Numbered from the stretch's first letter, positions 1 through 8,716 are shown. The stretch: DNA of 64,000 bases from Apibacter muscae (GCF_007845635.1 NZ_SELG01000032.1:1-64000), one strand, 5' to 3'. A program made the numbers and translations. Notes: generated from the letters alone by a model not told the origin.

Positions 1-92
1 TATGCTCTTTCTTTTGATTTTTATTCTCATCTGTTCTAATCATTTTTCTCTATATATTTTATATGCGCTTTTTAATTGCTAATCCCCCCCCC

Positions 93-135
93 AAAAAAAA
101 ACAGGCTGATAAGACAGCCTGTTGGTTTTTTATTT
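93..135 (-). terminator. Intrinsic terminator downstream of argS
   Basis: The stem AACAGGCT/AGCCTGTT (100-107 and 116-123) is followed on the minus strand by a run of nine T. The plus strand also has a T-rich tail, so it could stop transcription from both sides. It lies just past the argS stop codon. A run of nine C directly adjoins the A tract (84-92), which is unusual in this AT-rich sequence. Confidence 0.8.
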
Positions 136-141
136 TTTTAA

Positions 142-1908
142 TTACATTCGATTTGGACTTTCAATTCCTAATAAATATAAACTTAATGCTATTACTTGTC
201 CTGTGAACTGTGCTAGTTCTAATCTTAAATGTTTTTGTTCAATTGATTCTGAATTTAATATGGGATAGTTTTGATATAAATGATTAAATTCTTTAACTAC
301 TTCGTACACATAGTTTGCAATTATGGATGGATTTAGATCATGAGCTGATTTTTCAATTGCTTCTGGAAAATATGATAATTGAATTATTAAATTTTTTTCT
401 ACTTCATTCAATTTATTATCATTATTAACAGTATCTTGAGGCTGTTCTTTTCTTAATATAGATTGTATTCTTGCATACGTATATTGAATAAATGGACCTG
501 TATTACCATTAAATTCTACACTTTCTTCGGGATTAAATAAAATTCTCTTTTTGGGATCTACTTTCAATATATAGTATTTTAAGGCTCCTAATCCTACTGA
601 TTCATTTATCTTAGATTTTTCTTCTTGTGTAAATTCGTCTAATTTTCCTCTTTCAATTGAAATTTGTTCTGCTGTTTCAATCATTTCCTGCATTAATTCG
701 TCTGCATCAACTACTGTCCCTTCTCTAGATTTCATCTTTCCACTCGGTAAATCTACCATTCCATATGAAAGATGATACATATGATCCGCCCATGTGTATC
801 CTAATTTTTTTAGCACTAAAAATAAAACTTGAAAATGATAATCTTGTTCATTGCCCACCGTATAAATTAGCTGATCTAATTTATATTTAGCAAAACGTTC
901 TACTGCAGTTCCTAAATCTTGAGTCATATAGACTGAGGTTCCATCTGCTCTTAGTAATAGTTTTTGATCTAATCCTTCTTCAGTCAGATCAGCCCAAATG
1001 GATCCGTCTTCTTTCTGCAAAAGAATCCCTTTTTCTAATCCTTTTTCAACTATATCTTTACCCAATAGATAGGTATTACTTTCGTATTGAATTATATCAA
1101 ATGATACCCCTAACTGTTTGTAAGTCATTTCAAATCCTTGATAAACCCAATGATTCATTGTATGCCACAATTCTCTAATTTCAGTATCTCCTTCCTCCCA
1201 TTTTCTTAACATCTCTTGAGCTTCCAATAAAATTGGTGCTTTTTTCTTAGCTTCTTCTTTTTCATACCCTTTGGTAACAAGTTCATTCACTTGTTTTTGA
1301 TATTCCTTATCAAAGATTACATAATATTTCCCTACCAGATGATCTCCTTTAAGTTTTGATGACTCCGGCGTCTCTCCTTCTCCATATTTTTGCCAGGCTA
1401 GCATAGATTTACAGATGTGTATTCCTCGATCATTTATTATTTGCGAAGTGATGACTTCATTACCTGCTGCCTTTAATATTTTACTAATGGAATACCCTAA
1501 TAGATTATTTCTAATATGCCCTAAGTGAATTGGTTTATTTGTATTTGGTGATGAATATTCTACCATTATTTTATTTCCAAGCTCTTTCTTTATACCAAAT
1601 TCTGGGTTGGAATAGTTGTTATTCAAAAAATTTATGAATAATTTGTCTTGTAGGGTGATATTTAAAAATCCTTTAACAACATTATATGAGTGTATTATCT
1701 CCTTTTCTTCTAGTAAAGAATTTCCAATAGTATTTGCAATTTGTTCAGGCTTTTGTTGCAAATATTTTACTAGGGGAAAAACAACTAAGGTATAATCTCC
1801 TTCAAATTCGTCTTTGGTTTTTTGTATTTCTATTGTATCTATTTCTAATCCGAAAATTCTTTTTATAGCTTTGATGCATATTTCTTTTAGTAGAGATTTA
1901 GGATTCAT
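142..1908 (-). CDS. argS: Arginine--tRNA ligase
   Basis: A cytoplasmic class I aminoacyl-tRNA synthetase that charges tRNA-Arg. At 588 residues it has the usual ArgRS length. The N-terminal tRNA-binding domain covers roughly residues 1-110. The HIGH-type motif is HLGH at 128-131, preceded by the ArgRS-typical SSPNTNKP. A degenerate KMSKS loop reads GKMKSREG, and the C-terminal DALR anticodon-binding domain includes GNTGPFIQYTYARIQS. The ATG is the first in-frame methionine and fits the family N-terminus. A terminator follows directly. The upstream DegT gene is on the same strand 62 bp away, so the two may share a transcript. Identification is secure. Confidence 0.97.
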   Translation of the reverse strand: MNPKSLLKEICIKAIKRIFGLEIDTIEIQKTKDEFEGDYTLVVFPLVKYLQQKPEQIANTIGNSLLEEKEIIHSYNVVKGFLNITLQDKLFINFLNNNYSNPEFGIKKELGNKIMVEYSSPNTNKPIHLGHIRNNLLGYSISKILKAAGNEVITSQIINDRGIHICKSMLAWQKYGEGETPESSKLKGDHLVGKYYVIFDKEYQKQVNELVTKGYEKEEAKKKAPILLEAQEMLRKWEEGDTEIRELWHTMNHWVYQGFEMTYKQLGVSFDIIQYESNTYLLGKDIVEKGLEKGILLQKEDGSIWADLTEEGLDQKLLLRADGTSVYMTQDLGTAVERFAKYKLDQLIYTVGNEQDYHFQVLFLVLKKLGYTWADHMYHLSYGMVDLPSGKMKSREGTVVDADELMQEMIETAEQISIERGKLDEFTQEEKSKINESVGLGALKYYILKVDPKKRILFNPEESVEFNGNTGPFIQYTYARIQSILRKEQPQDTVNNDNKLNEVEKNLIIQLSYFPEAIEKSAHDLNPSIIANYVYEVVKEFNHLYQNYPILNSESIEQKHLRLELAQFTGQVIALSLYLLGIESPNRM

Positions 1909-1970
1909 TATTTTATAATATTGTTTAAAACTTAATTTTTTTTTTATTAAAAATATGATGTAGATTTAAT

Positions 1971-3107
1971 CTAGTTTTTAGTATTGAAATACATTAAAAT
2001 ATTGTCTGATATATATTTTAATTGTTCATCCTCTAACTCAGAATGCATAGGCAATGAGATCACTTGATTAATTAATTGATCTGTAATTATGAAATCTTGA
2101 TCTTTATAATCATCACTAAAATAGGCTTTCTGCTTTCTTAATGGCACTGGATAATATATCATGGCTGGAATCTCTTTTTCAAGTAGATATTTTTGTAATT
2201 CATCTCTATTTGAATTTACAATCTTAAGAGTGTATTGGTGAAATACATGAGTTGAATATTCCGCTCTCGTTGGTACTTGCAAATTTGGATGGTTAGCAAA
2301 TTCTTTGTCGTAATAGTCTGCTGCATTCATTCTTTTTTTATTATACTCATCTAAGTGTGGTAGCTTTGCATTTAATACTACGGCTTGTAAGGTATCTAAT
2401 CTTGAGTTAACTCCTATCTCGTCATGATAATATCTTTTATACATTCCATGATTCACAATTCCCCTAATTTTATGTGCCAAATTTTCATCATTAGTATAAA
2501 TGGCTCCTCCATCTCCATAGCAACCTAAATTTTTGGATGGAAAAAAAGAAGTGGTTCCAATTGTACCAATAGTTCCAGATTTTTTAGTTGTTCCATCACT
2601 AAATATATAATCTGCTCCTATGGCTTGTGCATTATCTTCAATAATATATAGATTATGTTCTTGAGCAATTTTCAATATTTCTTCCATATTGGCGCATTGA
2701 CCAAATAAGTGAACTGGAATAATAGCTTTTGTTTTGGGGGTAATAGCTTTTTTTATTGCTTCTGGATGAATTGTAAATGTGTTGTAATCTACATCGACCA
2801 AAACGGATTTAAGGTTTAAAAGGTTAATCACTTCTACAGTAGCTGCAAAAGTAAAATCTGCTGTAATTACTTCATCTCCGGGTTTTAAATCTAAAGCCAT
2901 TAAAGCAATCTGTAACGCATCTGTACCATTGGCACAAGGAATAACGTTTTTAACCTGTAAATAATTTTCCAAATTATTTGCAAATTGGGTAACTTGTTGT
3001 CCATTAATAAATGAGGCTGTATTTAATACTTGATCAAATCCTTTTTGTATTTCTGCTTCTATACATTTGTATTGGCTAATTAAATCAACCATTTGTATTT
3101 TTTTCAT
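1971..3107 (-). CDS. DegT/DnrJ/EryC1/StrS family aminotransferase
   Basis: A PLP-dependent sugar aminotransferase of 378 residues. The family converts a keto-sugar nucleotide to an amino sugar for LPS, O-antigen or glycan synthesis. Visible motifs are the substrate-loop ANGTDALQIAL (59-69), HLFGQ (133-137), ED.AQA.GA (157-165) and the PLP lysine in FFPSKNLGCYGDGG (K192). The sequence resembles the WbpE/WlbC group that acts on UDP-3-keto sugars, but the exact substrate cannot be read from sequence. No other nucleotide-sugar gene is nearby; its neighbours are argS and an FKBP isomerase, so context does not help. Confidence 0.9.
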   Translation of the reverse strand: MKKIQMVDLISQYKCIEAEIQKGFDQVLNTASFINGQQVTQFANNLENYLQVKNVIPCANGTDALQIALMALDLKPGDEVITADFTFAATVEVINLLNLKSVLVDVDYNTFTIHPEAIKKAITPKTKAIIPVHLFGQCANMEEILKIAQEHNLYIIEDNAQAIGADYIFSDGTTKKSGTIGTIGTTSFFPSKNLGCYGDGGAIYTNDENLAHKIRGIVNHGMYKRYYHDEIGVNSRLDTLQAVVLNAKLPHLDEYNKKRMNAADYYDKEFANHPNLQVPTRAEYSTHVFHQYTLKIVNSNRDELQKYLLEKEIPAMIYYPVPLRKQKAYFSDDYKDQDFIITDQLINQVISLPMHSELEDEQLKYISDNILMYFNTKN

Positions 3108-3167
3108 CTTCAGATTGCATTTATAAATACAAATTTACTAAATGATTGTCAACTGCTTTAGTTTAAA

Positions 3168-3206
3168 ATAAAAAACTCTTATAAATATTTATAAGAGTTT
3201 TTTATT
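3168..3206 (-). terminator. Terminator after the first FKBP gene
   Basis: A near-perfect palindrome AAAACTCTTATAA/TTATAAGAGTTTT is flanked by A and T runs, so it can act on both strands. It lies 18 bp past the stop of the FKBP lipoprotein gene and upstream of the DegT gene, separating the two transcripts. Confidence 0.75.
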
Positions 3207-3223
3207 TTAGTAATAATTATAAT

Positions 3224-4012
3224 TTATTTTTTTGGTTGCTGAGATTGAACGTTTAAATCTTTATTTTGTTCCTCATCCATTTGCTTTATACCTCCTTGTG
3301 GAATCGCTTGTTGATCTTTTTTAGAATCTGGTTTAAAATCTACCAATTCAACTTCAAATATAAGCGTTTGATTAGGACCTACAGGACCATTTTCTCCATA
3401 AGCCAATTCAGAAGGCACATATAAGGTGTACTTACTACCTTTATTCATTAGCTTAACGCCTTCCTGCCATCCTGGCACTACTTGGTTTAACGGTATATCT
3501 ACAGGCTTACCATTAATTTTTTTTGAATCATCCGCTACATATCCATCAATAGTTTTAAGTACATAGTTAACAGATACAATGTCTTCACTAGTTGGATTTG
3601 CTCCTGTACCTTCTTTTTCAACCTTATATTGTAAACCGGATGGTGTGGTCTTAACACCTGATTTCTTTTTATTTTCTTCTAAAAATTTCTTTCCTTCTTC
3701 AGCATTTGATTTCTTTACTTTTTCTGCATGATCTGGAATATAGGTTGTCATGAAAGATTGTATCGAATCTTCCGGAAACAAGGATTTTTTCCCTTCAAGT
3801 TTGTCTTTAATTCCTTGCATAAAAACATCCCAATTTATAGTTTTGTCAAAACCTTGAGCTTTAAGGTTTTGAGCCATGTTTGAACCAATAATATAAGACG
3901 CTTTTTCATCATTAGTTTTTAAAGTACTAACGGAAGCAGAATTTCCAGACTTTTTATCACAAGAAACAACAGCCATACCTACGACTGCTAGTAAGAATAC
4001 TTTTTTAATCAT
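3224..4012 (-). CDS. FKBP-type peptidyl-prolyl isomerase lipoprotein (FkpA/Mip-like)
   Basis: 262 residues. A signal peptide ends in a lipobox VVSC (C18), so it is predicted to be a periplasmic-facing lipoprotein. Residues about 30-115 form the FKBP-N dimerisation helices (ASYIIGSNMAQNLKAQG), and about 125-225 the FKBP fold (GLQYKVEKEGTG, VVPGWQEGVKLMNKGSKYTLYVPSELAYGENG). A Gln- and Lys-rich tail closes the protein. The family folds exported proteins by proline isomerisation. A paralogue lies 29 bp upstream (4042-4791) and a decayed third copy beyond that, indicating a tandem expansion. The pseudogene resembles this gene more than the middle one. Confidence 0.92.
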   Translation of the reverse strand: MIKKVFLLAVVGMAVVSCDKKSGNSASVSTLKTNDEKASYIIGSNMAQNLKAQGFDKTINWDVFMQGIKDKLEGKKSLFPEDSIQSFMTTYIPDHAEKVKKSNAEEGKKFLEENKKKSGVKTTPSGLQYKVEKEGTGANPTSEDIVSVNYVLKTIDGYVADDSKKINGKPVDIPLNQVVPGWQEGVKLMNKGSKYTLYVPSELAYGENGPVGPNQTLIFEVELVDFKPDSKKDQQAIPQGGIKQMDEEQNKDLNVQSQQPKK

Positions 4013-4041
4013 TGTTGAAAATATTAAAATGATTTTATAAT

Positions 4042-4791
4042 TTATTTGTTATTCTGAATGCCTTGCACCTCCTGTGCATCTTGTGGTTGAGCTTGGAAAT
4101 CAACTAAATCAACATCAAAGATTAATACAGAATTAGGACCAATTTCTGAACCTGCTCCATTTTCTCCATACCCCAATTCCGAAGGAATATAAAATCTATA
4201 TTTAGAACCTTTGTTCATAAGTTTAACTCCTTCAGTCCATCCCGGTATAACTTTATCTAAAATAAATTCTACAGGTTGTCCGTTGTTACTTTTATCGGAA
4301 GAATCAAATACTTTTCCATCCAACAATTTCCCAGTGTATTTAACTTTTACTTTATCGGTTGCATTTGGAGTTTCTTTACCCGTACCTTTGGATAAAACCT
4401 CATATTGTAGTCCTGAAGCTGTAGTTATAACTCCTTTTTTCTTTTTATTTGCAGCTAAAAATGCTAATCCTTCTTCTTTATTTTTTTTACCTAAAATCTC
4501 TCTTTTTTGCTGTAATTCTGCCATTTTTTTCTGACCAAATTTTTGCATGAAAACATTTATAGAGTCTTGGGTAAATAACAATGGTTTTTCAGCAAAAACG
4601 TCATTCATCCCCTGACCTAAAACTGTAACATCAATATCTTCAGATAAGTCTTGTGCTTTTAAATTTTCAGCTATGTTAACACCTATAGAATAAGAAAGTT
4701 TTTCCTTATCTGTAGTTATTTTTGTTGTTTTTTGAGCAAATGCCGGTAGTGCATATACACATAATGCTACCGCAATGATGTTTTTCTTCAT
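4042..4791 (-). CDS. FKBP-type peptidyl-prolyl isomerase, secreted (FkpA-like)
   Basis: 249 residues with a cleavable-looking signal peptide (MKKNIIAVALCVYALPAFAQ) and no lipobox cysteine, so it is probably soluble in the periplasm, unlike its lipoprotein neighbour. FKBP-N helices cover about 25-115 (LSYSIGVNIAENLKAQ) and the FKBP domain about 120-235 (GLQYEVLSKGTGKE, KVIPGWTEGVKLMNKGSKYRFYIPSELGYG). The 29-bp gap to the downstream FKBP gene suggests co-transcription. The pair probably serves as periplasmic chaperones with different localisation. An antisense open frame at 4211-4534 has no independent support. Confidence 0.92.
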   Translation of the reverse strand: MKKNIIAVALCVYALPAFAQKTTKITTDKEKLSYSIGVNIAENLKAQDLSEDIDVTVLGQGMNDVFAEKPLLFTQDSINVFMQKFGQKKMAELQQKREILGKKNKEEGLAFLAANKKKKGVITTASGLQYEVLSKGTGKETPNATDKVKVKYTGKLLDGKVFDSSDKSNNGQPVEFILDKVIPGWTEGVKLMNKGSKYRFYIPSELGYGENGAGSEIGPNSVLIFDVDLVDFQAQPQDAQEVQGIQNNK

Positions 4792-4991
4792 TTATTTTTT
4801 ATTAATATTTATAAATTCCTAAATAACGTTTAAATGATAAGTTAAGAATTTAAATTTTACGTATTTTTTAAGTGTCAAATAATATGCCAAGCGTTTAATA
4901 CAAAACCTTATTGATTTGTTAAAATTATATATTAAATTAATTTATAATTATATCATTTACTTTGTTCTATTAAATCCTCCAATTCTTCAAT

Positions 4992-5743
4992 TTATTTTCT
5001 GTATAGTTCTATCTGCTCTTCATATTGTTGAATTAACTCTGCATTTTTTGTTGGAACTATTTGCTCTTCTGGTTTAGTCATGGATATAAAATCAACCAAT
5101 TCAACTTCAAATATAAGTGTTTGATTGTGTCCTACAAAGCTATTTTCACCATAAGCTAATTTAGCATGCACATATAGGGTGTTCTTACTACCTTTATCCA
5201 TTATCTTAACACCTTCCTGCCATCCTGACACAACTTGGTTTAACGGTATATCTACAGGTTGACCATAAATATTTTTTGAGTTTTCCACTACATATCTATC
5301 AATGGTTTTATGAATATAATTGACTAATAAAATGTCTTCGTAAGTGGTTTTCGCTGCCCTACCTTCTTTTTCTACCTTGTATTACAGACCGGATGGTGTG
5401 GTCTTAATACCTGATTTCTTTTTATTTTCTTCTAAAAATTTCTTTACTTCTTCAGCATTTGATTTCTTTACTTTTTCTGCATGATCGGGAATATACGTTG
5501 TCATGAATGATTTTATTAAATCTTCTGGAAATAAGGATTTTTTCCTTCTAGTTTGTCTTTGAATCCTTGAATAAAAACATCTCAATTGATAGGTTTGTCA
5601 AAACCTTGAGCTTTATGATTTTGAGACATGCTTGAACCAATAATATAAGATGCTTTTTTATCATTGGTGTTTAATTTTAATAACCTTTGGGATAAGGTAA
5701 AAGTTGTTGATAGTAAAGCAATTAAATAACTAGTTGGTTTTAT
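4992..5743 (-). pseudogene. Decayed third FKBP-type isomerase gene
   Basis: The stretch aligns with the lipoprotein FKBP gene at 3224-4012 but is broken several times. Reading from the 5' end: the likely start is ATA (5741-5743) rather than ATG, ahead of a signal-peptide-like LIALLSTTFTLSQ; the Trp codon of NWDVF is TGA; one base is missing near 5537-5550, giving a frameshift before KKSLFPED; and Gln in SGLQYK is TAA near 5382. After that the frame stays open to PVDIPLNQVVSGWQEG and the end at 4992. The C-terminus (VPTKNAELIQQYEEQIELYRK-like) is its own. Several independent lesions make a sequencing error an unlikely cause. Confidence 0.88.
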
Positions 5744-5768
5744 AATTTTATTATATTTTAAATTTTAT

Positions 5769-6398
5769 TTAGAAATCAAGCCTGAAATCATTTCTTAATT
5801 TCTCCAGCCAAGGATTTTCTTTTAGCATTTTTTGGTATTTGTCTTTTTCTGACAATGATATATTTACAGTTGATTGTTTAATCTGGTAGGTAAATTCAAT
5901 GGAAAAATTATTTAATTTATATTTCAACTTTTGAAAAAAATCTTCTCGTAAAGTCTCAAATTCTTCGTAAGAAGAATTTGAAGGAAATTCAAAACTAATT
6001 AAATATTTGTCTTTTAAATTGCATTTAGCTGAATTTAAAGCATTAAAGAGAATTGGCTCTTCTAATTTTAATTTTTCTAAATAGTCATTCCAAAATAATA
6101 TAACTTGCTCTTCATTGAACTCATCTTTTGGTTTTTGCGTGGTATCTAAACTTAAATTTTTATCAATTTTTTCTTCTGTAGTTTCTAGTATGTTCTTAAT
6201 TGAAAGTAAAGAGTTAGTATTTGACAATTTACTTTTAGGTAATTTTATTTGCTGGGGTAGTTCAATATCCTTGCGTTTTTCTTCAATGGTATGGTTTATA
6301 ACCTGTGAAGTTTTTAAAGCATTTAATTGATTTTCTGTTGGAACGGATTTTACCGTATTAAAATTTCTTAATCTTTGTGGTAAAATTATTCTAAACTT
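5769..6398 (-). CDS. dnaX: DnaX C-terminal (tau-specific) part, reached by -1 frameshift
   Basis: This frame is open from the A10 run at 6397-6406 to the stop at 5769 and gives 209 codons beginning KFRIILPQRLRNF. It has no credible start of its own; the first candidate, TTG at 6225-6227, falls inside the domain. The C-terminal region (FWNDYLEKLKLEEP, then ending near NPWLEKLRNDFRLDF) looks like the C-terminal domain of flavobacterial DnaX. The frame is exactly -1 relative to the upstream 363-residue frame, so slippage on the A10 run would give a tau-like protein of about 569 residues. A true indel or base-call error in the homopolymer is the alternative. Confidence 0.85.
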   Translation of the reverse strand, partial: KFRIILPQRLRNFNTVKSVPTENQLNALKTSQVINHTIEEKRKDIELPQQIKLPKSKLSNTNSLLSIKNILETTEEKIDKNLSLDTTQKPKDEFNEEQVILFWNDYLEKLKLEEPILFNALNSAKCNLKDKYLISFEFPSNSSYEEFETLREDFFQKLKYKLNNFSIEFTYQIKQSTVNISLSEKDKYQKMLKENPWLEKLRNDFRLDF

Positions 6399-7477
6399 TT
6401 TTTTTTACTCGAAGTAAATTCGTCAGTAGTTATGGATGCAAGTTGCATTAAAGCAATTTCTATAGACAACCTTGAATTTTTTGAACTTCTATAATTTATA
6501 TCTGCTTGATGACATATTTCGATAGCATTTATTAAAAATTTAGGTTTACATACTTGCGCTTGTTCGATATACTTTTTCTTTGTAGACTCCCCAACTTCTA
6601 ATAATGATATGGTTTGAGGGTTTTGGGCAACCATCAAATCTCTAAAGTGACTACCTAAAGATGCTATAAATGATTGAGGATCAAACCCTTTTTTTTCAAT
6701 TTCATTAAAAACAAGTAGTAAATTTGGTATATCATTATTTAAAGCCATATCTGTAATTCTAAAAAAACAATCATAATCTAATATGCTTAAATTTTCAGTT
6801 ACTGCTGACAGGGTTAAATTTTTTTGTGTAAATGTAACTAATCGATCAAAAATTGATAACGCATCCCTTAAGCCTCCATCTGCTTTTTGAGCTATGATAT
6901 GAAGAGCATCTTCTTCGTAATTAATTTTTTCTTTTATAGCGATTTTTTGTAAATGCTCCTTGATATCGATTACTTCAATCCTTTTAAAATCATAAATTTG
7001 GCAACGAGATAGAATTGTTGGTATTATTTTTTGTTTTTCTGTCGTAGCTAAAATAAATATGGCATGTGCCGGAGGTTCTTCCAATGTTTTTAAAAATGCA
7101 TTAAAAGCTGCATTGGATAACATATGAACCTCGTCAATTATATAAACTTTATATTTACCAACTTGGGGTGCATATCTAACTTGTTCAATTAAGTTACGTA
7201 TATCATCCACAGAATTATTCGAAGCTGCATCTAACTCAAATATATTAAAAGCAAAGTCATTTTCATCAGTCTCTCCAAATTTTTCGTTAATTTTTCTTGC
7301 TAATATACGTGCACAAGTAGTTTTTCCTACACCTCTAGGTCCGCAAAAGAGTAAAGCTTGAGCCAATTGATTATTTTCAATAGCGTGTTCTAAAGTATCT
7401 GTAATATGACTTTGTCCTACTACAGAATCGAATTCTAAAGGTCTATATTTTCTTGCAGAAACAACAAAATTATCCAT
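6386..7477 (-). CDS. dnaX: DNA polymerase III clamp-loader subunit, short (gamma-like) product
   Basis: 363 residues in the zero frame, ending three codons after the A10 run. AAA+ ATPase of the replication clamp loader: Walker A GPRGVGKTT (46-54), Walker B IIDEVHML, sensor 1 LATTE, arginine finger SRC in ILSRCQIYDF, then domain III (DPQSFIASLGSHFRDLMVAQ). The classical four-cysteine zinc module after Walker A is absent; I believe this is usual in Flavobacteriia. Zero-frame termination gives a gamma-like protein; -1 slippage gives tau. A TACCTTTG -7 box lies 7 bp before the ATG, so the mRNA is probably nearly leaderless. Confidence 0.93.
   Translation of the reverse strand: MDNFVVSARKYRPLEFDSVVGQSHITDTLEHAIENNQLAQALLFCGPRGVGKTTCARILARKINEKFGETDENDFAFNIFELDAASNNSVDDIRNLIEQVRYAPQVGKYKVYIIDEVHMLSNAAFNAFLKTLEEPPAHAIFILATTEKQKIIPTILSRCQIYDFKRIEVIDIKEHLQKIAIKEKINYEEDALHIIAQKADGGLRDALSIFDRLVTFTQKNLTLSAVTENLSILDYDCFFRITDMALNNDIPNLLLVFNEIEKKGFDPQSFIASLGSHFRDLMVAQNPQTISLLEVGESTKKKYIEQAQVCKPKFLINAIEICHQADINYRSSKNSRLSIEIALMQLASITTDEFTSSKKKSLE
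6397..6406 (-). promoter_or_regulatory. A10 slippery run in dnaX (frameshift or transcriptional slippage)
   Basis: Ten consecutive A on the coding strand, read in zero frame as AGT AAA AAA AAA AGT TTA GAA TAA. A slip back by one base continues as AAG TTT AGA ATA and stays open for 209 codons of DnaX-like sequence. Runs of this kind produce gamma and tau in other bacteria, by ribosomal frameshifting in E. coli and by RNA polymerase slippage in Thermus. Confidence 0.75.
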
Positions 7478-7483
7478 ACCTTA

Positions 7484-7491
7484 CAAAGGTA
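7484..7491 (-). promoter_or_regulatory. -7 promoter box of dnaX
   Basis: On the minus strand the octamer is TACCTTTG, an exact match to the Bacteroidota -7 consensus TAnnTTTG. It ends 7 bp before the dnaX ATG, which predicts a very short or absent 5' leader. Confidence 0.6.
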
Positions 7492-7743
7492 CTATTTTAA
7501 TTTAAATTGTGTTTAATATGAAAAATATTTCTGTATTTGTACTTTAATATTAATAAAATCTAATAAAGATAGATAATATTTGATAATAATAAATATTAAA
7601 TATGAACCCTGAAATTTTCATTAATTAATAATCCGGCAAATACATATACTATTTAAAATTTCTAACATTATAAATAATACATAAAAATTTACCATAAAAC
7701 AAAATATTCAGTACAAATACATTAATTGTATAGGAATTTTTAA

Positions 7744-7773
7744 CAAAAAAAGTTAGTACAATGCACTAACTTT
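7744..7773 (-). terminator. Terminator of rpmH
   Basis: Perfect 9-bp stem AAAGTTAGT/ACTAACTTT with a 7-nt loop, followed on the minus strand by seven T. It lies about 32 bp beyond the rpmH stop. Confidence 0.85.
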
Positions 7774-7804
7774 AACAATAAAAAATTGATATATTTTATA
7801 TTAA

Positions 7805-7960
7805 TTATCTTTTAGCTCTATAGTCACTAACTGACAATTGTTTTCTGCCTTTAGCTCTTCGTCTTGCTAAAACTTTTCTTCCATTAGGTGTAGACATTCT
7901 TTCACGAAACCCGTGTTTGTTTCGTCTCTTTCTTTCTGAAGGTTGAAATGTACGTTTCAT
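7805..7960 (-). CDS. rpmH: 50S ribosomal protein L34
   Basis: A 51-codon gene. The translation begins [18 protein letters not shown] and contains [19 protein letters not shown], the L34 signature, and ends in a basic SDYRAKR tail. L34 is a small arginine/lysine-rich protein of the large ribosomal subunit. The gene has its own TATATTTG -7 box at 8009-8016 and a strong terminator, so it is probably monocistronic. rnpB lies 840 bp upstream on the same strand; in many bacteria rpmH and the RNase P protein gene rnpA are adjacent, but no rnpA is seen here. Confidence 0.97.
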   Translation of the reverse strand: MKRTFQPSERKRRNKHGFRERMSTPNGRKVLARRRAKGRKQLSVSDYRAKR

Positions 7961-8008
7961 TGTATATTATCTTATATCGTTATTCGTTTCTAAAACTTTT
8001 CAAGGGTG

Positions 8009-8016
8009 CAAATATA
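8009..8016 (-). promoter_or_regulatory. -7 promoter box of rpmH
   Basis: The minus strand reads TATATTTG, matching TAnnTTTG, about 48 bp before the rpmH start. No clear TTG -33 element lies at the expected spacing. Confidence 0.5.
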
Positions 8017-8110
8017 ATATTAATTTTTAATAATACTGCTTAAATCTATTTTTTTATTCAAATATAAAAAAATAATTGTTAAATTAAGTATAGATTATTT
8101 TTAAAGCCAA

Positions 8111-8716
8111 TTATTTGTTTGTACTTATGAGTATAATACTATCCATTTTCATTTTTAGATAATCTTTTTTTCTTTTGTAATTAGATTTCAATTCTTCCTT
8201 TCTTTTTTTATATTTATTTTTAGATAAACTATTTTCTTGTCTCTCTAACTGATCTTTTTGTAGATCATATTCATTTTCTAACTTATCTAATTGTAGCTCA
8301 AGCTCATTAAATTTTTGATATTGCTGAGCCAATTCAGGATTATCATAAAATGCAGAATTCAAACCTGATTGCTCTCCATTTATTAATTTATTTATTTCAC
8401 TTAAATATTGAGATTTCAATTTCCTCTTCTCTACCCCTTTTTCATAACCTGAAAGTTTAGGATCCATACCTATTGCTTTCATTTTGAATCCCAATTCTTT
8501 TTTAAGAATTGCAATTTGCGATTTCTTTTCAGCACTTATGTTATGATTATTTTCAAAGGGTTTGAAATCATTCTCCCAATCAACCTCATCACTTAGACTA
8601 TTGGATGAAGTTATTTCTTTTGAAGATAAATCAGCAGGACTAGAATCTTTATTATTAGAATTGCACGATAATAATAAAAAAGAAATACTATAAATCAATA
8701 TATGATTAAATTTCAT
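8111..8716 (-). CDS. Putative coiled-coil lipoprotein
   Basis: 201 residues and no family that I recognise. The signal peptide ends at a lipobox LLSC (C18), followed by an Asn/Ser-rich linker typical of outer-membrane lipoproteins. Residues about 60-200 are rich in Lys, Glu, Leu and Gln with heptad-like spacing (ELELQLDKLENEYDLQKDQLERQ), predicting a long helical coiled coil that ends in a strongly basic stretch. It is monocistronic between rpmH and rnpB. A role in envelope structure is possible, but nothing in the sequence fixes it. Confidence 0.75.
   Translation of the reverse strand: MKFNHILIYSISFLLLSCNSNNKDSSPADLSSKEITSSNSLSDEVDWENDFKPFENNHNISAEKKSQIAILKKELGFKMKAIGMDPKLSGYEKGVEKRKLKSQYLSEINKLINGEQSGLNSAFYDNPELAQQYQKFNELELQLDKLENEYDLQKDQLERQENSLSKNKYKKRKEELKSNYKRKKDYLKMKMDSIILISTNK

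Larger units (their letters stand above)
7478..7804. other. AT-rich intergenic region between dnaX and rpmH
   Basis: 327 bp containing the dnaX -7 box (7484-7491) at one end and the rpmH terminator (7744-7773) at the other. The remaining about 250 bp is extremely AT-rich with no open frame, repeat or RNA that I can recognise. Confidence 0.6.

Noticed and set aside
4211-4534. Plus-strand open frame opposite the second FKBP gene
   Set aside because: It is a shadow of a well-supported gene, with no family features or promoter.
5769-6227. Separate small gene after dnaX
   Set aside because: Its only start is a TTG inside a frame that is open up to the dnaX A10 run, and its sequence matches a DnaX C-terminal domain.
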